Source of the DNA: Cephalopachus bancanus
Taxonomy: Eukaryota > Chordata > Mammalia > Primates > Tarsiidae
Assembly: GCA_027257055.1 (NCBI GenBank)
Contig: JAPVLO010000885.1
Location: forward strand, 62,001 to 126,000
Length of the DNA stretch: 64,000 nt
Reading direction: 5' to 3'
In this document: in pieces, positions 25,812 through 35,239 of the stretch
Layout of the letters: each line of letters begins with the position of its first letter
Position numbering within the stretch: position 1 is the first letter of the stretch
The notes under the pieces: generated by a model
What the model was told of the DNA's origin: nothing
The model's input: the letters and a program-made list of their open reading frames with translations, nothing else
Database searches by the model: none
Program-made: the position numbers and the translations under genes

Positions 25812-26207
25812 GTTTTTTTTTTTTGGAGTTGGAGTCTCACTCTGTCGCCCAGACTGGAGTGCAATGGCCACTCCTGGCCACCGCAGACTCCTGCTGTGCT
25901 CCAGCGATCCTTCCGCCTCAGCCTTCCAAGTAGCTGGAACTACAGGCACGCGCTACCACGCCCGGCTGTTTTTTGATTTATTGCAGAGAAGAGGTCTCGC
26001 CAAGTTGCCCAGGCGGGTCTCGAACCCTCAGGCTCAGGCAATCCACTCACCTCAGCCTCCCAAGGCACGCTTGGCTAATTTTTTGATTTTATTGTAGAAA
26101 TGAGGTCTCACCTGCCCAGGCAGGTCTCGAACCCGCGGGCTCAGGCAATCCACTCACCTCAGCCTCCCAAGGCACGGGATTACAGGCTGAGCCACTGAGC
26201 CCGGCTC
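25812..26207 (-). mobile_element. Trimeric Alu (left-left-right), antisense
   Basis: A single insertion flanked by GGCACTATCTT (25801-25811 and 26208-26218). Read on the minus strand, it is a normal left arm (26207 downward), then a second left arm entered in the middle of the linker, then the right arm, giving about 396 bp. The switch point lies near GCGTGCCTTGGGAGG (about 26065), where the start of the right arm (CGTG) meets CGTGCCTTGGG of a second left arm, a few bases of microhomology. Since one target duplication encloses everything, the duplication arose before or during insertion. Confidence 0.9.
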
Positions 26208-26364
26208 GGCACTATCTTTTAATAACTCACTCAGAATGGTATTTTTCAGGCACCCCCAGACCAAACAATGTCTGTCTTCTCTGAAGTTTCAACAGTTTGT
26301 GCCTTTTGGCATATATTTTCTATTTTCAATTATACTTACATATATTCATGTTATTCACATGCTT

Positions 26365-26460
26365 GGAATCATAGAAGTTTGGAACTGGAAGGGACATAGG
26401 ATAGATACCATCTCACTCAATCTTCTCATATTGAATAGGAGGAAAGAGATAGTAAATGGT
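26365..26460 (+). mobile_element. Ancient SINE-like fragment (MIR3/MamSINE-like)
   Basis: Contains GAATCATAGAAGTTTGGAACTG and GAAGGGACATAGGATAGATAC, matching a widespread mammalian ancient repeat. Family name uncertain. Confidence 0.5.
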
Positions 26461-26520
26461 GAGATTGACTCATTGTTGCCTAAAGAAGTAGAAACCAAAG
26501 AGAAAAACAAAGAAACTGCC

Positions 26521-26806
26521 TAGCCATGTGCGGTGACTCAAGCCTGTAACCCCAGCACTTTGGGAGGCGTAGACGAGAGGATTGCCTGAACTCAGGGGTT
26601 CGAGACCAATCTGAGCAACATAGTGAGACCTCGTCTCTACAATAAATCCAAAAATTAACCAGGTGTGGTGGCGCATGCCTATGGTTCCAGCTACCTGGAA
26701 GGCAGAGGCGGAAGGATCGTCTGTGCCCAGCAGGTGGAGGCTGTGGTGACTGTGAGCAGCATGCCACTGCACTCCAGTCTGGGTGACAGAGTGAGTCTCT
26801 GAATCA
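26521..26806 (+). mobile_element. Alu, older copy
   Basis: A complete Alu with about 15% divergence by impression. It carries AACATAGTGAGACC and AGCAGGTGGAGGCTGTGG and ends in a mutated tail. No clear target duplication. Confidence 0.9.
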
Positions 26807-27176
26807 GAAAAAATAAGCTGACTAAATGTGTTGAATTGTGAAGTTATTTTCAGTGGTTTAAGAAACAACAGAGAAATTATAAAACTGCATAATTTTTGCA
26901 TTTGGTGTCTTGCCATTTCTCAGTCATCATACTTGAAAGTGAATTTTAACACTTGAAAACTTGTAACAGTTTCAAGAAGAAAATAAAATTTTCTCTGTGT
27001 CTGGAAAAAAAAGGTGAAATGAATTGTCAAGAATCCTACAGAGCTTTAAGGACAACTCAGGTTTCCCAACTCTAAATTTAATGCTTTTCCTACTGCATTT
27101 TTCTTCCATTTCCTAATTTTATTCATCTCCCCTGCCTTCACTATGACACTGTGATCAGTCAACCAGTCTTAGTAGC

Positions 27177-27601
27177 TGTCTTAGTCCATTTAGTGCTGCT
27201 GTGAAGGAATACCTGAGGCTGGGAAATTTATAAAGAAACGAGGTTTACTTAGCTCACAGTTCTGCTGACTGAAAAGTTCAAAACTGAGCATGTGCTAAAG
27301 GCCTCAGGCTGCTACCACTCAGGCAGAAGGTGAAAGGGAACCAATCTACACAGAGGTCACGTGGTAAAAGAGGAAGCAAGAAAGAAAGGGAGAAGCACCA
27401 GACTCGTTTTTAGCAAGGAGTTCTTTCTTGAGAACTAACCGAGTGAGGACTCACTTACCTCTCCCCTCCAAGGAAGTCAGTAATCTATTCGTGAAGTATT
27501 TGCTTCCATGACTCAAACACCTTCCATTAAGCTTCACCTTCCACATTGGGGAACTAATTTCAATATGAGGTTTAGAGGGGACAAACGTTCAAACGATAGC
27601 A
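27177..27601 (-). mobile_element. MaLR-type LTR (MST/MLT1-like), antisense
   Basis: An ERVL-MaLR solo LTR. In + orientation it runs from TGTCTTAGTCCATTTAGTGC through GGAAATTTATAAAGAAACGAGG, CATGACTCAAACACC and CAATATGAGGTTTAGAGGGG to ACGATAGCA. LTR sense is therefore the minus strand. 425 bp; no matching 5-bp duplication survives. Confidence 0.8.
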
Positions 27602-27689
27602 CCAGTTTTATAAAGTTTTACAAATTCTTGTATAGCAGTGTATCTTATGGCCTAACAACAGACCTGGCACTATTATTTTTTAATCTCCA

Positions 27690-28300
27690 AACGTGTCTTC
27701 TAATTACAGGTGTCTTTCTGGTTCAAGTTACATGACAGTGTGCTGCCAGATTAACCTTCTGAAAACATCAACTATCATCCCACTATTCACAATATATCCA
27801 TTATATACATCACTCCATATTGCACATAATTCTTTCTGGAATTGGAGACTTTCTACAACCTATACTTACTTTGTTGTTAATTATAAATGCTGGCAAACTA
27901 ACTTAGGTAGAAATGAAAAACCTCAAAATTTCTATCTTTCTCATTTCTTCATCAGATGATTTTTTGTCCCACAAGTGTGATCTCTTCATCTATCTGTTTT
28001 TACCCATTTTACACCCTTTACTCTGAATGTTGTCCTTCATTTCTATTTATTGAATAACCAACCACCCTTCTAAATTTAGCTTTAACTCCAGCTTATTGAT
28101 GAAGATTTTTCTAACCACCTCTGTCCATGGGAGTTACATCTGCCTTTGTCTTCCTAGATGTATTGCTATTAATAGCATATCTTACTTTGTATTATTGTTT
28201 CTTGATTTTTATGCATGCTCCATCTCTAAATAGATTATTAAAAACTTTTAAGGATCATATTTTTATCTCAGTTTCTGACAATCAATTAATGTTTAGTAAG
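27690..28300 (+). mobile_element. L2-like LINE fossil
   Basis: Text such as TAAATTTAGCTTTAACTCCAG, TTCTAACCACCTCTGTCC and CATATCTTACTTTGTATTATTG follows the order of an L2 3' end. The long frame at 28127-28510 falls mainly on it and is not thought to be a gene. Confidence 0.5.
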
Positions 28301-29479
28301 TATGATAATTATATTTACCTCTTGGTAAGTGAAAAAAAGTCTCAAAAAGACAATATGATACCTTTCTTGATTGAGTCAATAGTATTTCCTGTAACCAGAT
28401 ATATTTTTTTTTCTGATCACTTCTTATTTTCAATTAAGAAACAATTTTGTTTCCACAGTTTGTTTCCAAATTATAGTCTTCAAGACCAAATGAAAAGTGT
28501 GCTGGAATGACTTCCATATTTTAGCAAGCTGTTGGTATCATGTAGCTATCAATTTGTTTTTCATGAACTTTGAATATAATCTACGTGTTCTTTCAGGAAA
28601 AAAAATGACAGGAACAATCAACTTATGTGATATATAAAAATGATGTTATATAGTGAATAATTATGGACTGAGTCACATTTGGCAAGTGGATTTGACTAGA
28701 AGAGTTGAGCTGTAATATCCAGCAATATTTAATAAATAATATCAGCTTTTACAATCTTGGGTAAATAGCCAAAAGTTTACATAGAGATTTTCTCTTTTCA
28801 TTGTAAATCACATTGCATAGAAAGCAAAATGAATTAATAAAACTCACAGTAAACAAAATATGGTTTAATGTAAATTTAACCTATAGGATTTCTAAATAAA
28901 ATGTAAAATGTGCATTTCGGATACATATCAGATGCATGATTTAGAACTAAATGTCCCTAATCTATAAAAAGAACATTTGTTAAAAATTTTAATAATTTCT
29001 TATATCTTATTCTCTGTTTTAGAATTGAATCCTATGGTACCAACATGTGAGTCAGTGATATTTTTAAATTGCATGTTCAAATGTGGAACACCAATATTAG
29101 AGTGATTCACTGCCAGGAAGCACACATTTTAATTCCATTCCCAGTATGGACATTTTGGAAAAAAAAACAAAACAAAACATCATTTTAAAGCAGCACTCAT
29201 GGGATCCCAGCTAAACACAAAACTTTGCACTTTTACATAAAGGTAAGCATCTAGGCCAGGATAATAGAAAGTCATCTGCCTTTTCCTACTACTAGACTCA
29301 AGATTTATGTCCAGGTTCAGAAGTCTCTCCTTCAGAGAACCTGGTAGGCCAGTTATGTCAAGGTATTTTCAATAATTTTTGAAAACACAAAAGAAAAAAG
29401 TGGAAATCAAAATTATTTTCTGCATAGTATATCCTTGTCACAAATCACAAATAACAACAAATGTAATATAAAGTACCAT
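28301..29479. other. Unassigned AT-rich sequence
   Basis: No convincing repeat, frame or RNA gene. Confidence 0.4.
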
Positions 29480-29764
29480 TTTATTAAATGTCACTCAGCA
29501 TTCTTGATCTCATCATTCTGATAAACTGTATTTTTGAGAGGGTACAAAGTAGCCAGTAGTCCCAGAATCCATGTGCATACCTAGAGCAGTACAGTGTGGA
29601 TGCTGTAGAGAAAGGAAGGTAAAAATGAAGAAAGAAAATGGGTTCACAAATAGAAAATAAGTAACTCAACCATCTCAATCACTCTACAAATGTTATTGCA
29701 ATTCAAATAAATTACATCCTTCATACAAAAAACCTAAGATTATTTGTTTACTTTGCTGTTTAAC

Positions 29765-29842
29765 TTTGTGTGTGTGTGTATGAGTGTGTCTGTATGTCTC
29801 TCTCCATGTGTATATATGTGTGTATATGTGTGTGTGTACAGA
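29765..29842. repeat. Degenerate (TG/TA)n repeat
   Basis: Alternating purine-pyrimidine tract with GTGTGTGTAT, CATGTGTATATATG and GTGTGTGTAC segments. Confidence 0.9.
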
Positions 29843-30700
29843 GAGAGAACTAAACCAAACAAAATTCTAATACGTGTAATTGAATAAAATAAGTGTTTGA
29901 TTCAAGTCTATGATAGTAGGGAGTGACATAAGTCAAAAAAAGATCATTAATATAGCACCTACAATTATTGTGGCACATTTACAAAAAGTGGAATCTGAGG
30001 AAAAGTCCTGAGAACTGATAACGTTGAACACTAAAGAAACAATGACAGACATACGTATTTCTAGTACTATGTATAAACAGGAAGGAAAAATTTAGCTTTG
30101 AAATTCAAGAAACAGAATTTGCTGTAAGATTTATTCTGCTAAGAGGAACACATAGCAATCTATGATTAAAACTAGAAAGATTTGGATAATTTATTATTAA
30201 CTCAGCATATATAATTTGATAAATCGTATTTCAAATAAAAATCTAAGTGTTAATTTGTGGATTTTGTTTTCTTTTTCTTTCTTTTATTTTTTATGTCAAC
30301 ATATTCAACAAGACTTAACATATTCATCTATAATGGAAAAAGGGGGTAGATTCACCCTATTGTCTTAACCAAAAACCAAGAAAAGTATTTAAATAATGGT
30401 TTTCAAACATTGTAACAGAGTGTAGAAAAGTTATTTGTGAAAGTAATTTTTAAAATGAGGTAAGACCTATTATTGTATCAGTTTACTATCTGGAGAGTTT
30501 CTAGGATGTATTGCAGGGAGGGGGTATTCTAAACAGAACCTCTGAATTGAAACAAAATTCAAATAAATCGAGGCTGCTAAAATTCATAGGGCTTAGAATG
30601 CTTCCTAGAAATAGAAAGTCGAATGATCTACAGAACTTTTTCCTTACATTTTTGGCTGTGTATTAATCTAAAATGTGTGTTCAAGAAAGAACCATTCAAG
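29843..30700. other. Unassigned AT-rich sequence
   Basis: Nothing recognised on either strand. Confidence 0.4.
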
Positions 30701-30961
30701 TCGGGCTTGGTGGCTCAGCCTGCAATCCCAGTATTTTGGGAGGCCAGGCAAGTGGATTGCCTGAGCCCACAGGTTCGAGACTTCATCTCTACAATAAGTC
30801 AAAAATTCCCTGGATGTGGTAGCACACACCTGTAGTTCCAGCTGCTTGGAAGTCTGAGGTGGAAAGTTTGCTAGAGCCCAGCAGGTTGAGGCTGCGGTGG
30901 CCAGGAATATGCCACTGCACTCCAGTGTGGGTGACAGAGTAAGATTCCAACTCAAAAAAAA
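30700..30961 (+). mobile_element. Alu, diverged, with deletion in left arm
   Basis: An Alu lacking about 20 bases between the left-arm GGTTCGAGAC and TTCATCTCTACAATAAG. It is flanked by AAGAAAGAACC (30683-30693 and 30962-30972). Confidence 0.88.
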
Positions 30962-30972
30962 AAGAAAGAACC

Positions 30973-31736
30973 TACACCCCAGAACAAAGTTTTAAAACTT
31001 GAGCACCAATGATATAAACTCACACATAATGTCTAGCAACCAATAAAATGTCATTGGTATACACAGAAGCAGGAAATATTACCCTTTAACAAAAACAATT
31101 AATGAAAGAAAAAACACATTAAATGATGCAGTTAAAATACTTAGTAGATAATGGTATTAAAATAACTATTATAAATATGTTTTACATGTTCAAGAAGGTA
31201 GAATAAAACATAAGCATAATAAAAAGAGACATGGAAGACATTAAAATAACCCAAATGGAACTTCCAGACATAAAAAATACAAGATCTAAATTGAAAAACA
31301 TACTTGATGGTATTAACAAGTAGGCTAGACACCGCCTAAGAAAATATTAGTAATTTGAAGACAGCAATAGAAATAATCAAAACTGAAAAACAAAGAAAAA
31401 AAATAGCTCCTCAGTGATGTGTAGTACAATATCAGGTTTGAAAAAGGAAGATTATTGACTCTCATCCATTTGTTTAGCCTATTATTGGAGGTCCTCACCA
31501 GTGCAATGATGAGTAAAAAAGAATAAAAAATGCATCCAGATAGGAAAGGAAGCTGTTAAACTGTATATCTGCATATAGCATAATCATCTATGCAGAAAAT
31601 CACAAATCTACAAAAAATAAAATAAAAGTAACGAATGAATTTACCAAGGTTGCAAGATACAAGATCAGTATACAAAAATCAATTCTATTTTTATATTCTA
31701 TCCAGGAACAATTGGAAATTAAAATTTTTTTAATAG
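30973..31736 (+). mobile_element. Ancient L1, ORF1 part joined to ORF2 part; host of the provirus
   Basis: The left part resembles L1 ORF1 (AAGAGACATGGAAGACATTA, CCCAAATGGAACTTCCAGA), ending near 31430. The right part jumps to mid-ORF2 (GATCAGTATACAAAAATCAA), showing an internal deletion. ORF2 text resumes after the provirus at 37402 and continues to about 38660, so the provirus inserted into it. Confidence 0.75.
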
Positions 31737-32330
31737 TGTTGCGAGTCAGCCACGGAGGCCCACTGAGCATTAGGAATCAGGAAGGGCCGTTGACCCCGAG
31801 ACCACTAGGATGCGCTCGGGAGGTATTGACCCCATTTCCTCCCCCTTTCTACTCAGTACTAACCAGATTAAGCTCCTGTGAATTCAAAACATAAAAACTC
31901 TGAGACCCAGGACGAACACAAGCTAACTTTCGAAGCTCATTGCTCCCATTCTTCCACAAACTGCAGTTTTGGCTTTCACACAACTTATAACTCAAACTCG
32001 GGTCACATCTAAGAGCCTTAGTATTGGTCACAGGCTTCTGGGTCATGATCTTAGGATTTATTGAAGTTGAATAAATGGATTAAGGTTTCATCGATTAGGC
32101 TATGGGATTATACCTGAAAGAACACCCGGTGGGTGGGGAACGCCCCTCACACACCCAACTTTGTATAAAAGACCAGATGCAATTCCCATTAAACGGTTTC
32201 TGCACTAGACTGGAGTCCAATCTATTTCTTTCTCTCTCTCTCTCTCTTTCTCTCTTTCTTCTTCCCCCCAATCACCGATGCCATCTCCACCTTTGGGGTA
32301 CCCTGAACCTGGCTGGACTGGTCTCCAGCA
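31737..32330 (+). repeat. 5' LTR of the provirus
   Basis: 594 bp from TGTTGCGAGTCAGCC to GGTCTCCAGCA. It includes a TATA box (32164), an ATTAAA-type polyadenylation signal (32188) and a CT-rich tract (about 32225-32262) in the R/U5 area. It differs from the 3' LTR at about 35 aligned positions by hand count (about 6%), plus a shorter CT tract. Confidence 0.96.
32164..32170 (+). promoter_or_regulatory. LTR TATA box
   Basis: TATAAAA, followed 18 bases later by ATTAAA, the compact U3/R arrangement of betaretroviral LTRs. The equivalent site in the 3' LTR is at 37208-37214. Confidence 0.8.
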
Positions 32331-32332
32331 AG

Positions 32333-32352
32333 TGGCGCCTGAGCATGGGACC
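32333..32352 (+). other. Primer-binding site, tRNA-Lys-like
   Basis: TGGCGCCTGAGCATGGGACC starts two bases after the LTR. The first seven bases and the final GGGACC match the lysine-tRNA primer sites used by betaretroviruses and lentiviruses; the middle has drifted. The lysine assignment rests on established family knowledge. Confidence 0.8.
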
Positions 32353-32353
32353 T

Positions 32354-32362
32354 CAAGGTAAG
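32354..32362 (+). promoter_or_regulatory. Candidate major splice donor in the leader
   Basis: CAAG|GTAAGC with the cut after 32357, about 25 bases past the LTR. It has the right consensus and place for the donor of env-type subgenomic mRNAs. Confidence 0.6.
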
Positions 32363-32474
32363 CTTTCTTTTTCTTTTTCAGGATGGATAGGACCTCACCT
32401 GGGGTGCCGCAGACCCCTCTGTAGAGACAGGCAGAGCAAGGAAGTGTGAGCAGTTTAAGATCCATGATAGAATC

Positions 32475-33912
32475 ATGGGCCAGAGTGAATCTAAAGAAAG
32501 GAACATGTCTACTCGTATTTTGAACATATTGTCCGAAGAGGAACCAATTGGCTTGCCTTTTGCATTTTGTGTGCCTTAGCTTTATGGAATATTATCCGAG
32601 ATGCTTTAAATGCACAGCACGATTTCTCTAAAATTCCGGCCAAAAATAAAGACACTGCCCTGCTGGCCGTAGCCTCAGTGCCTCCTTTAGATGATGAATT
32701 TTTCCCCGAGGAGGAAATGGAGTTGGAGGAGGAAGTGACTGTGTAACATAAGCAAAAAAATCCTGGTAATGTTGCCAAGGTAACTCCTTCCATACCCTTT
32801 ACTAGAAATAAGGTGAAAACACTGAAATTCACGCCTGGGTATGTGTCTCCGGCTAATGTAGGTATGCAGGGAGCCAGAAAAAAGACTGAGAAAAAGGGAG
32901 ATTTTACCTTGTCTTCTTGCTTTCCAGTAATTTATATGGAAGAAGGCACAGTAAACGAGGCACCTCACTGGGAGCTGCTACCATATAAATTAATTAAGGA
33001 ACTTAAAGAGGCTTGTACTCGGTATGGTCCTATGACTCCTTATACTATTATTATTATGGAACAATTTGCCACTCGGTGGATAACACCACAAGATTGGCGA
33101 CAACTTGCTAAAAGCTGTTTGTCAGGAGGAGCCTACTTACTATGGAAAACTGAATTTGAAGATCAGGTAAGGATCCAGAGGGCTGTTAACCAGCAGAAGG
33201 ATCCAAATCAGTTTCATATTTCTAGCAATATGTTGTTAGGAAAAGGATTATATGAGTCAGTTGACAGTCAACTAATCTTACCCAAGGAAGTTTTACTCCA
33301 GGTAACTTCTTATGCAAGTGAGGCTTAGAAGAAGTTACCTATTAATTCTACTCAGACTACCTCACTATCTGATCTTAAGCAGAAAACAGAGGAAACTTAC
33401 GAGGAGTTTCTCTCTAGACTTACAACAGCAGTAAATAGAGTAATCTCTAATGCAGAAGCAGCAAATATCCTTATTAAACAGTTGACTTTTGAGAATGCTA
33501 ACAGTACTTGCCAAGCTTTGATTAGACCGATTAGAAGAACAGGACAATTAACTGATTATATCAGGCAGTGTGCTGATATTAACCCTGCCGTTATGCAGGG
33601 TATGGCAATAGTCGCCGCCTTGAAGGGAGAAACTTATGCACAATTTGTGCAGGGAATACAAAATGGTAACAATAGATCAGAAAACAGCACGGTTTTAACT
33701 TATTATAACTGTGGGCAGCCTGGCCATATTAGCCTGGCCATATTAGTAGGGACTGCCCAGCTAAACAAGGGTTGCAGGAAGCCCTGATGCAACAGCCTAA
33801 TGAGAGCTCTCAACCAAAGTCTCTGTGACCTAGGTGTCAGAAAGGATTTCATTGGGTTAGGGATTGCAAATCCAAATTTCATAAAAACGGCACTCTGTTA
33901 ACTAAACAATGA
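32475..33912 (+). pseudogene. gag: gag remnant (matrix, capsid, nucleocapsid)
   Basis: Starts MGQSESKE, a myristoylation-type Gag N-terminus, and hits a stop at 32577. The capsid is in another frame from about 32813 (PHWELLPYKLIKELK, CLSGGAYLLWKTEFED), broken by TAG at 33326-33328. It then continues in the same frame through the major homology region (ETYEEFLSRL, about 33388-33420) to 33718. In the first zinc knuckle (NCGQPGHI) a 14-bp tandem duplication at 33719-33746 shifts the frame. The second knuckle (CQKGFHWVRDC) is preceded by TGA at 33826 where a cysteine codon is expected. Ends at TGA 33910-33912. Non-functional as it stands. Confidence 0.92.
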
Positions 33913-34760
33913 TCTACGGTGCTGATTCCGGGAAACGGGCAGAGGGGCCGGCCCCGGCCCCAAATAGTAATAGGGGCAGCTTCCAGCATGAACCCGTTTG
34001 CTCCCTTTGTCCCATCTCAGAACTCATCAAAACCACCCCAGGGAGCACAGGACTGGACTTCCATTCCTTCACCACAACAATATTAACTCCAGATGTTCCA
34101 GTTACCCCAGTTCCAATGGGAGTGAAGGGCTCTCTCCCGGATGGAATAGTGGGTATAATATTAGGAAGAAGTTCCTTGTCTCTACAAGGAGTTTCTGTGA
34201 TTCCTGGAGTGGTGGACTCTGACTACACAGGGGAAATCCAGGTACTTTTTGCTCCCCCTAGCAAAACTGTACAATTTTATGAAGGTCAAAGAATAGCTCA
34301 GTTACCACTCTTACCCTATCATAAAATGGGCAAGTCTCTAACCGATAAGCCCAAGGGTGACTCTGGATTTGGCTCAAGCAATTTTGCTTTCTGGGTTCAG
34401 GAAATTACTAACTCCAGACCTCTAAAAGATTTATATATTCAGGGAGTTAAAATTAAAGGTCTGCTAGATACAGGGGCTGGTGTTTCTTGTATTGCTGGGA
34501 AAGACTGGCCATCTTCCTGGCCAACACAAGTAGCCCCATCAGGACTCATTGGTATTGGTCAAGCGCCCTCTGTAGCCAAAAGTTCTCAAATCTTAAATTG
34601 GACAGATAACGAAACTTCAGGAACCTTTTGTCCCTACATCATTCCTTCCATCCCCATTACACTTTGGGGACGCGATATTCTTGCTCAAATGGGCATGCTT
34701 CTGTACAGTCCAGATGACAAGGTGTCAGTGCAAACACTACAAAAGGATACAATCCCTTAA
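33909..34760 (+). CDS. pro: pro: intact dUTPase-protease open frame of the provirus
   Basis: A continuous 283-codon frame. Residues about 45-155 are a trimeric dUTPase with all five signature motifs recognisable: PGSTGLDFHS, LGRSSL, VVDSDYTGEI, YEGQRIAQL, and GDSGFGSS in the glycine-rich tail. Residues about 180-275 are a retroviral aspartic protease with active site LLDTGAGVSCI and a C-terminal GRDIL motif. Both catalytic signatures are unbroken, unlike the rest of the provirus. The chosen ATG at 33909 is simply the first in the open stretch; in betaretroviruses pro is normally reached by a -1 ribosomal frameshift from gag, not by its own ATG. After allowing for the gag duplication, the frame is indeed -1 to the nucleocapsid frame. 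Expression is unproven. Confidence 0.85.
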   Translation: MIYGADSGKRAEGPAPAPNSNRGSFQHEPVCSLCPISELIKTTPGSTGLDFHSFTTTILTPDVPVTPVPMGVKGSLPDGIVGIILGRSSLSLQGVSVIPGVVDSDYTGEIQVLFAPPSKTVQFYEGQRIAQLPLLPYHKMGKSLTDKPKGDSGFGSSNFAFWVQEITNSRPLKDLYIQGVKIKGLLDTGAGVSCIAGKDWPSSWPTQVAPSGLIGIGQAPSVAKSSQILNWTDNETSGTFCPYIIPSIPITLWGRDILAQMGMLLYSPDDKVSVQTLQKDTIP

Positions 34761-34837
34761 AGGGGCTGGCAAGGAACAGACAGGGCATAAAAGGACCTGT
34801 TCAGGTTGTAGAGAGGAAAGACAGTCTGGTATTGGCT

Positions 34838-35141
34838 TTTCAAATTTGCCCTAGGGGCTATTGTTCCTGAGGCTGCTGATTCTATTACCTGGAAAGATGA
34901 TAAACCAGTTTGGGTGGAACAATGGCCCATGCCCTCAGAGAAACTTAAGGCAGCAAGAGAATTAGTTCAACAGCAGTTGGAGGCTGGTCATATAGAGCCT
35001 TCTACCAGTCCTTGGAATACTCCTATATTTGTTATAAAAGAGAAATCTGGAAAATGGAGACTTTTACAAGATCTAAGAGCCATTAATGCCACCATGGAGG
35101 CTATGGGTGCATTGCAGCCCAGGCTGCCATCTCCGGTTGCT
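34838..35141 (+). pseudogene. pol: pol remnant: reverse-transcriptase N-terminus only
   Basis: Reads [31 protein letters not shown] and [16 protein letters not shown], the fingers subdomain of a betaretroviral RT. It stops matching after [10 protein letters not shown] at about 35140. The palm with the catalytic aspartates, RNase H and integrase are absent, removed by one large deletion. The next text (about 35141-35250) looks like the end of pol or the start of env. Confidence 0.9.
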
Positions 35142-35239
35142 CACAGGATGCGTCAACTCCTGTTTGGATTCCTGATTGATTTATTCGAAATGCCCCCATT
35201 AATCTGAAGACTGAGACGGGTGGCATGGACCCTGTAGAC

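Noticed and set aside
26470..26916. 148-codon minus-strand frame
   Set aside because: It is largely the antisense of an Alu (VSPGWSRTP-like translation) and has no independent support.
28127..28510. 127-codon frame with hydrophobic stretches
   Set aside because: It overlaps L2-like sequence and is AT-rich; the hydrophobicity follows from T-rich codons.
32205..32465. Minus-strand frame across the 5' LTR
   Set aside because: Produced by the CT tract read in antisense (REKERE repeats); no coding support.
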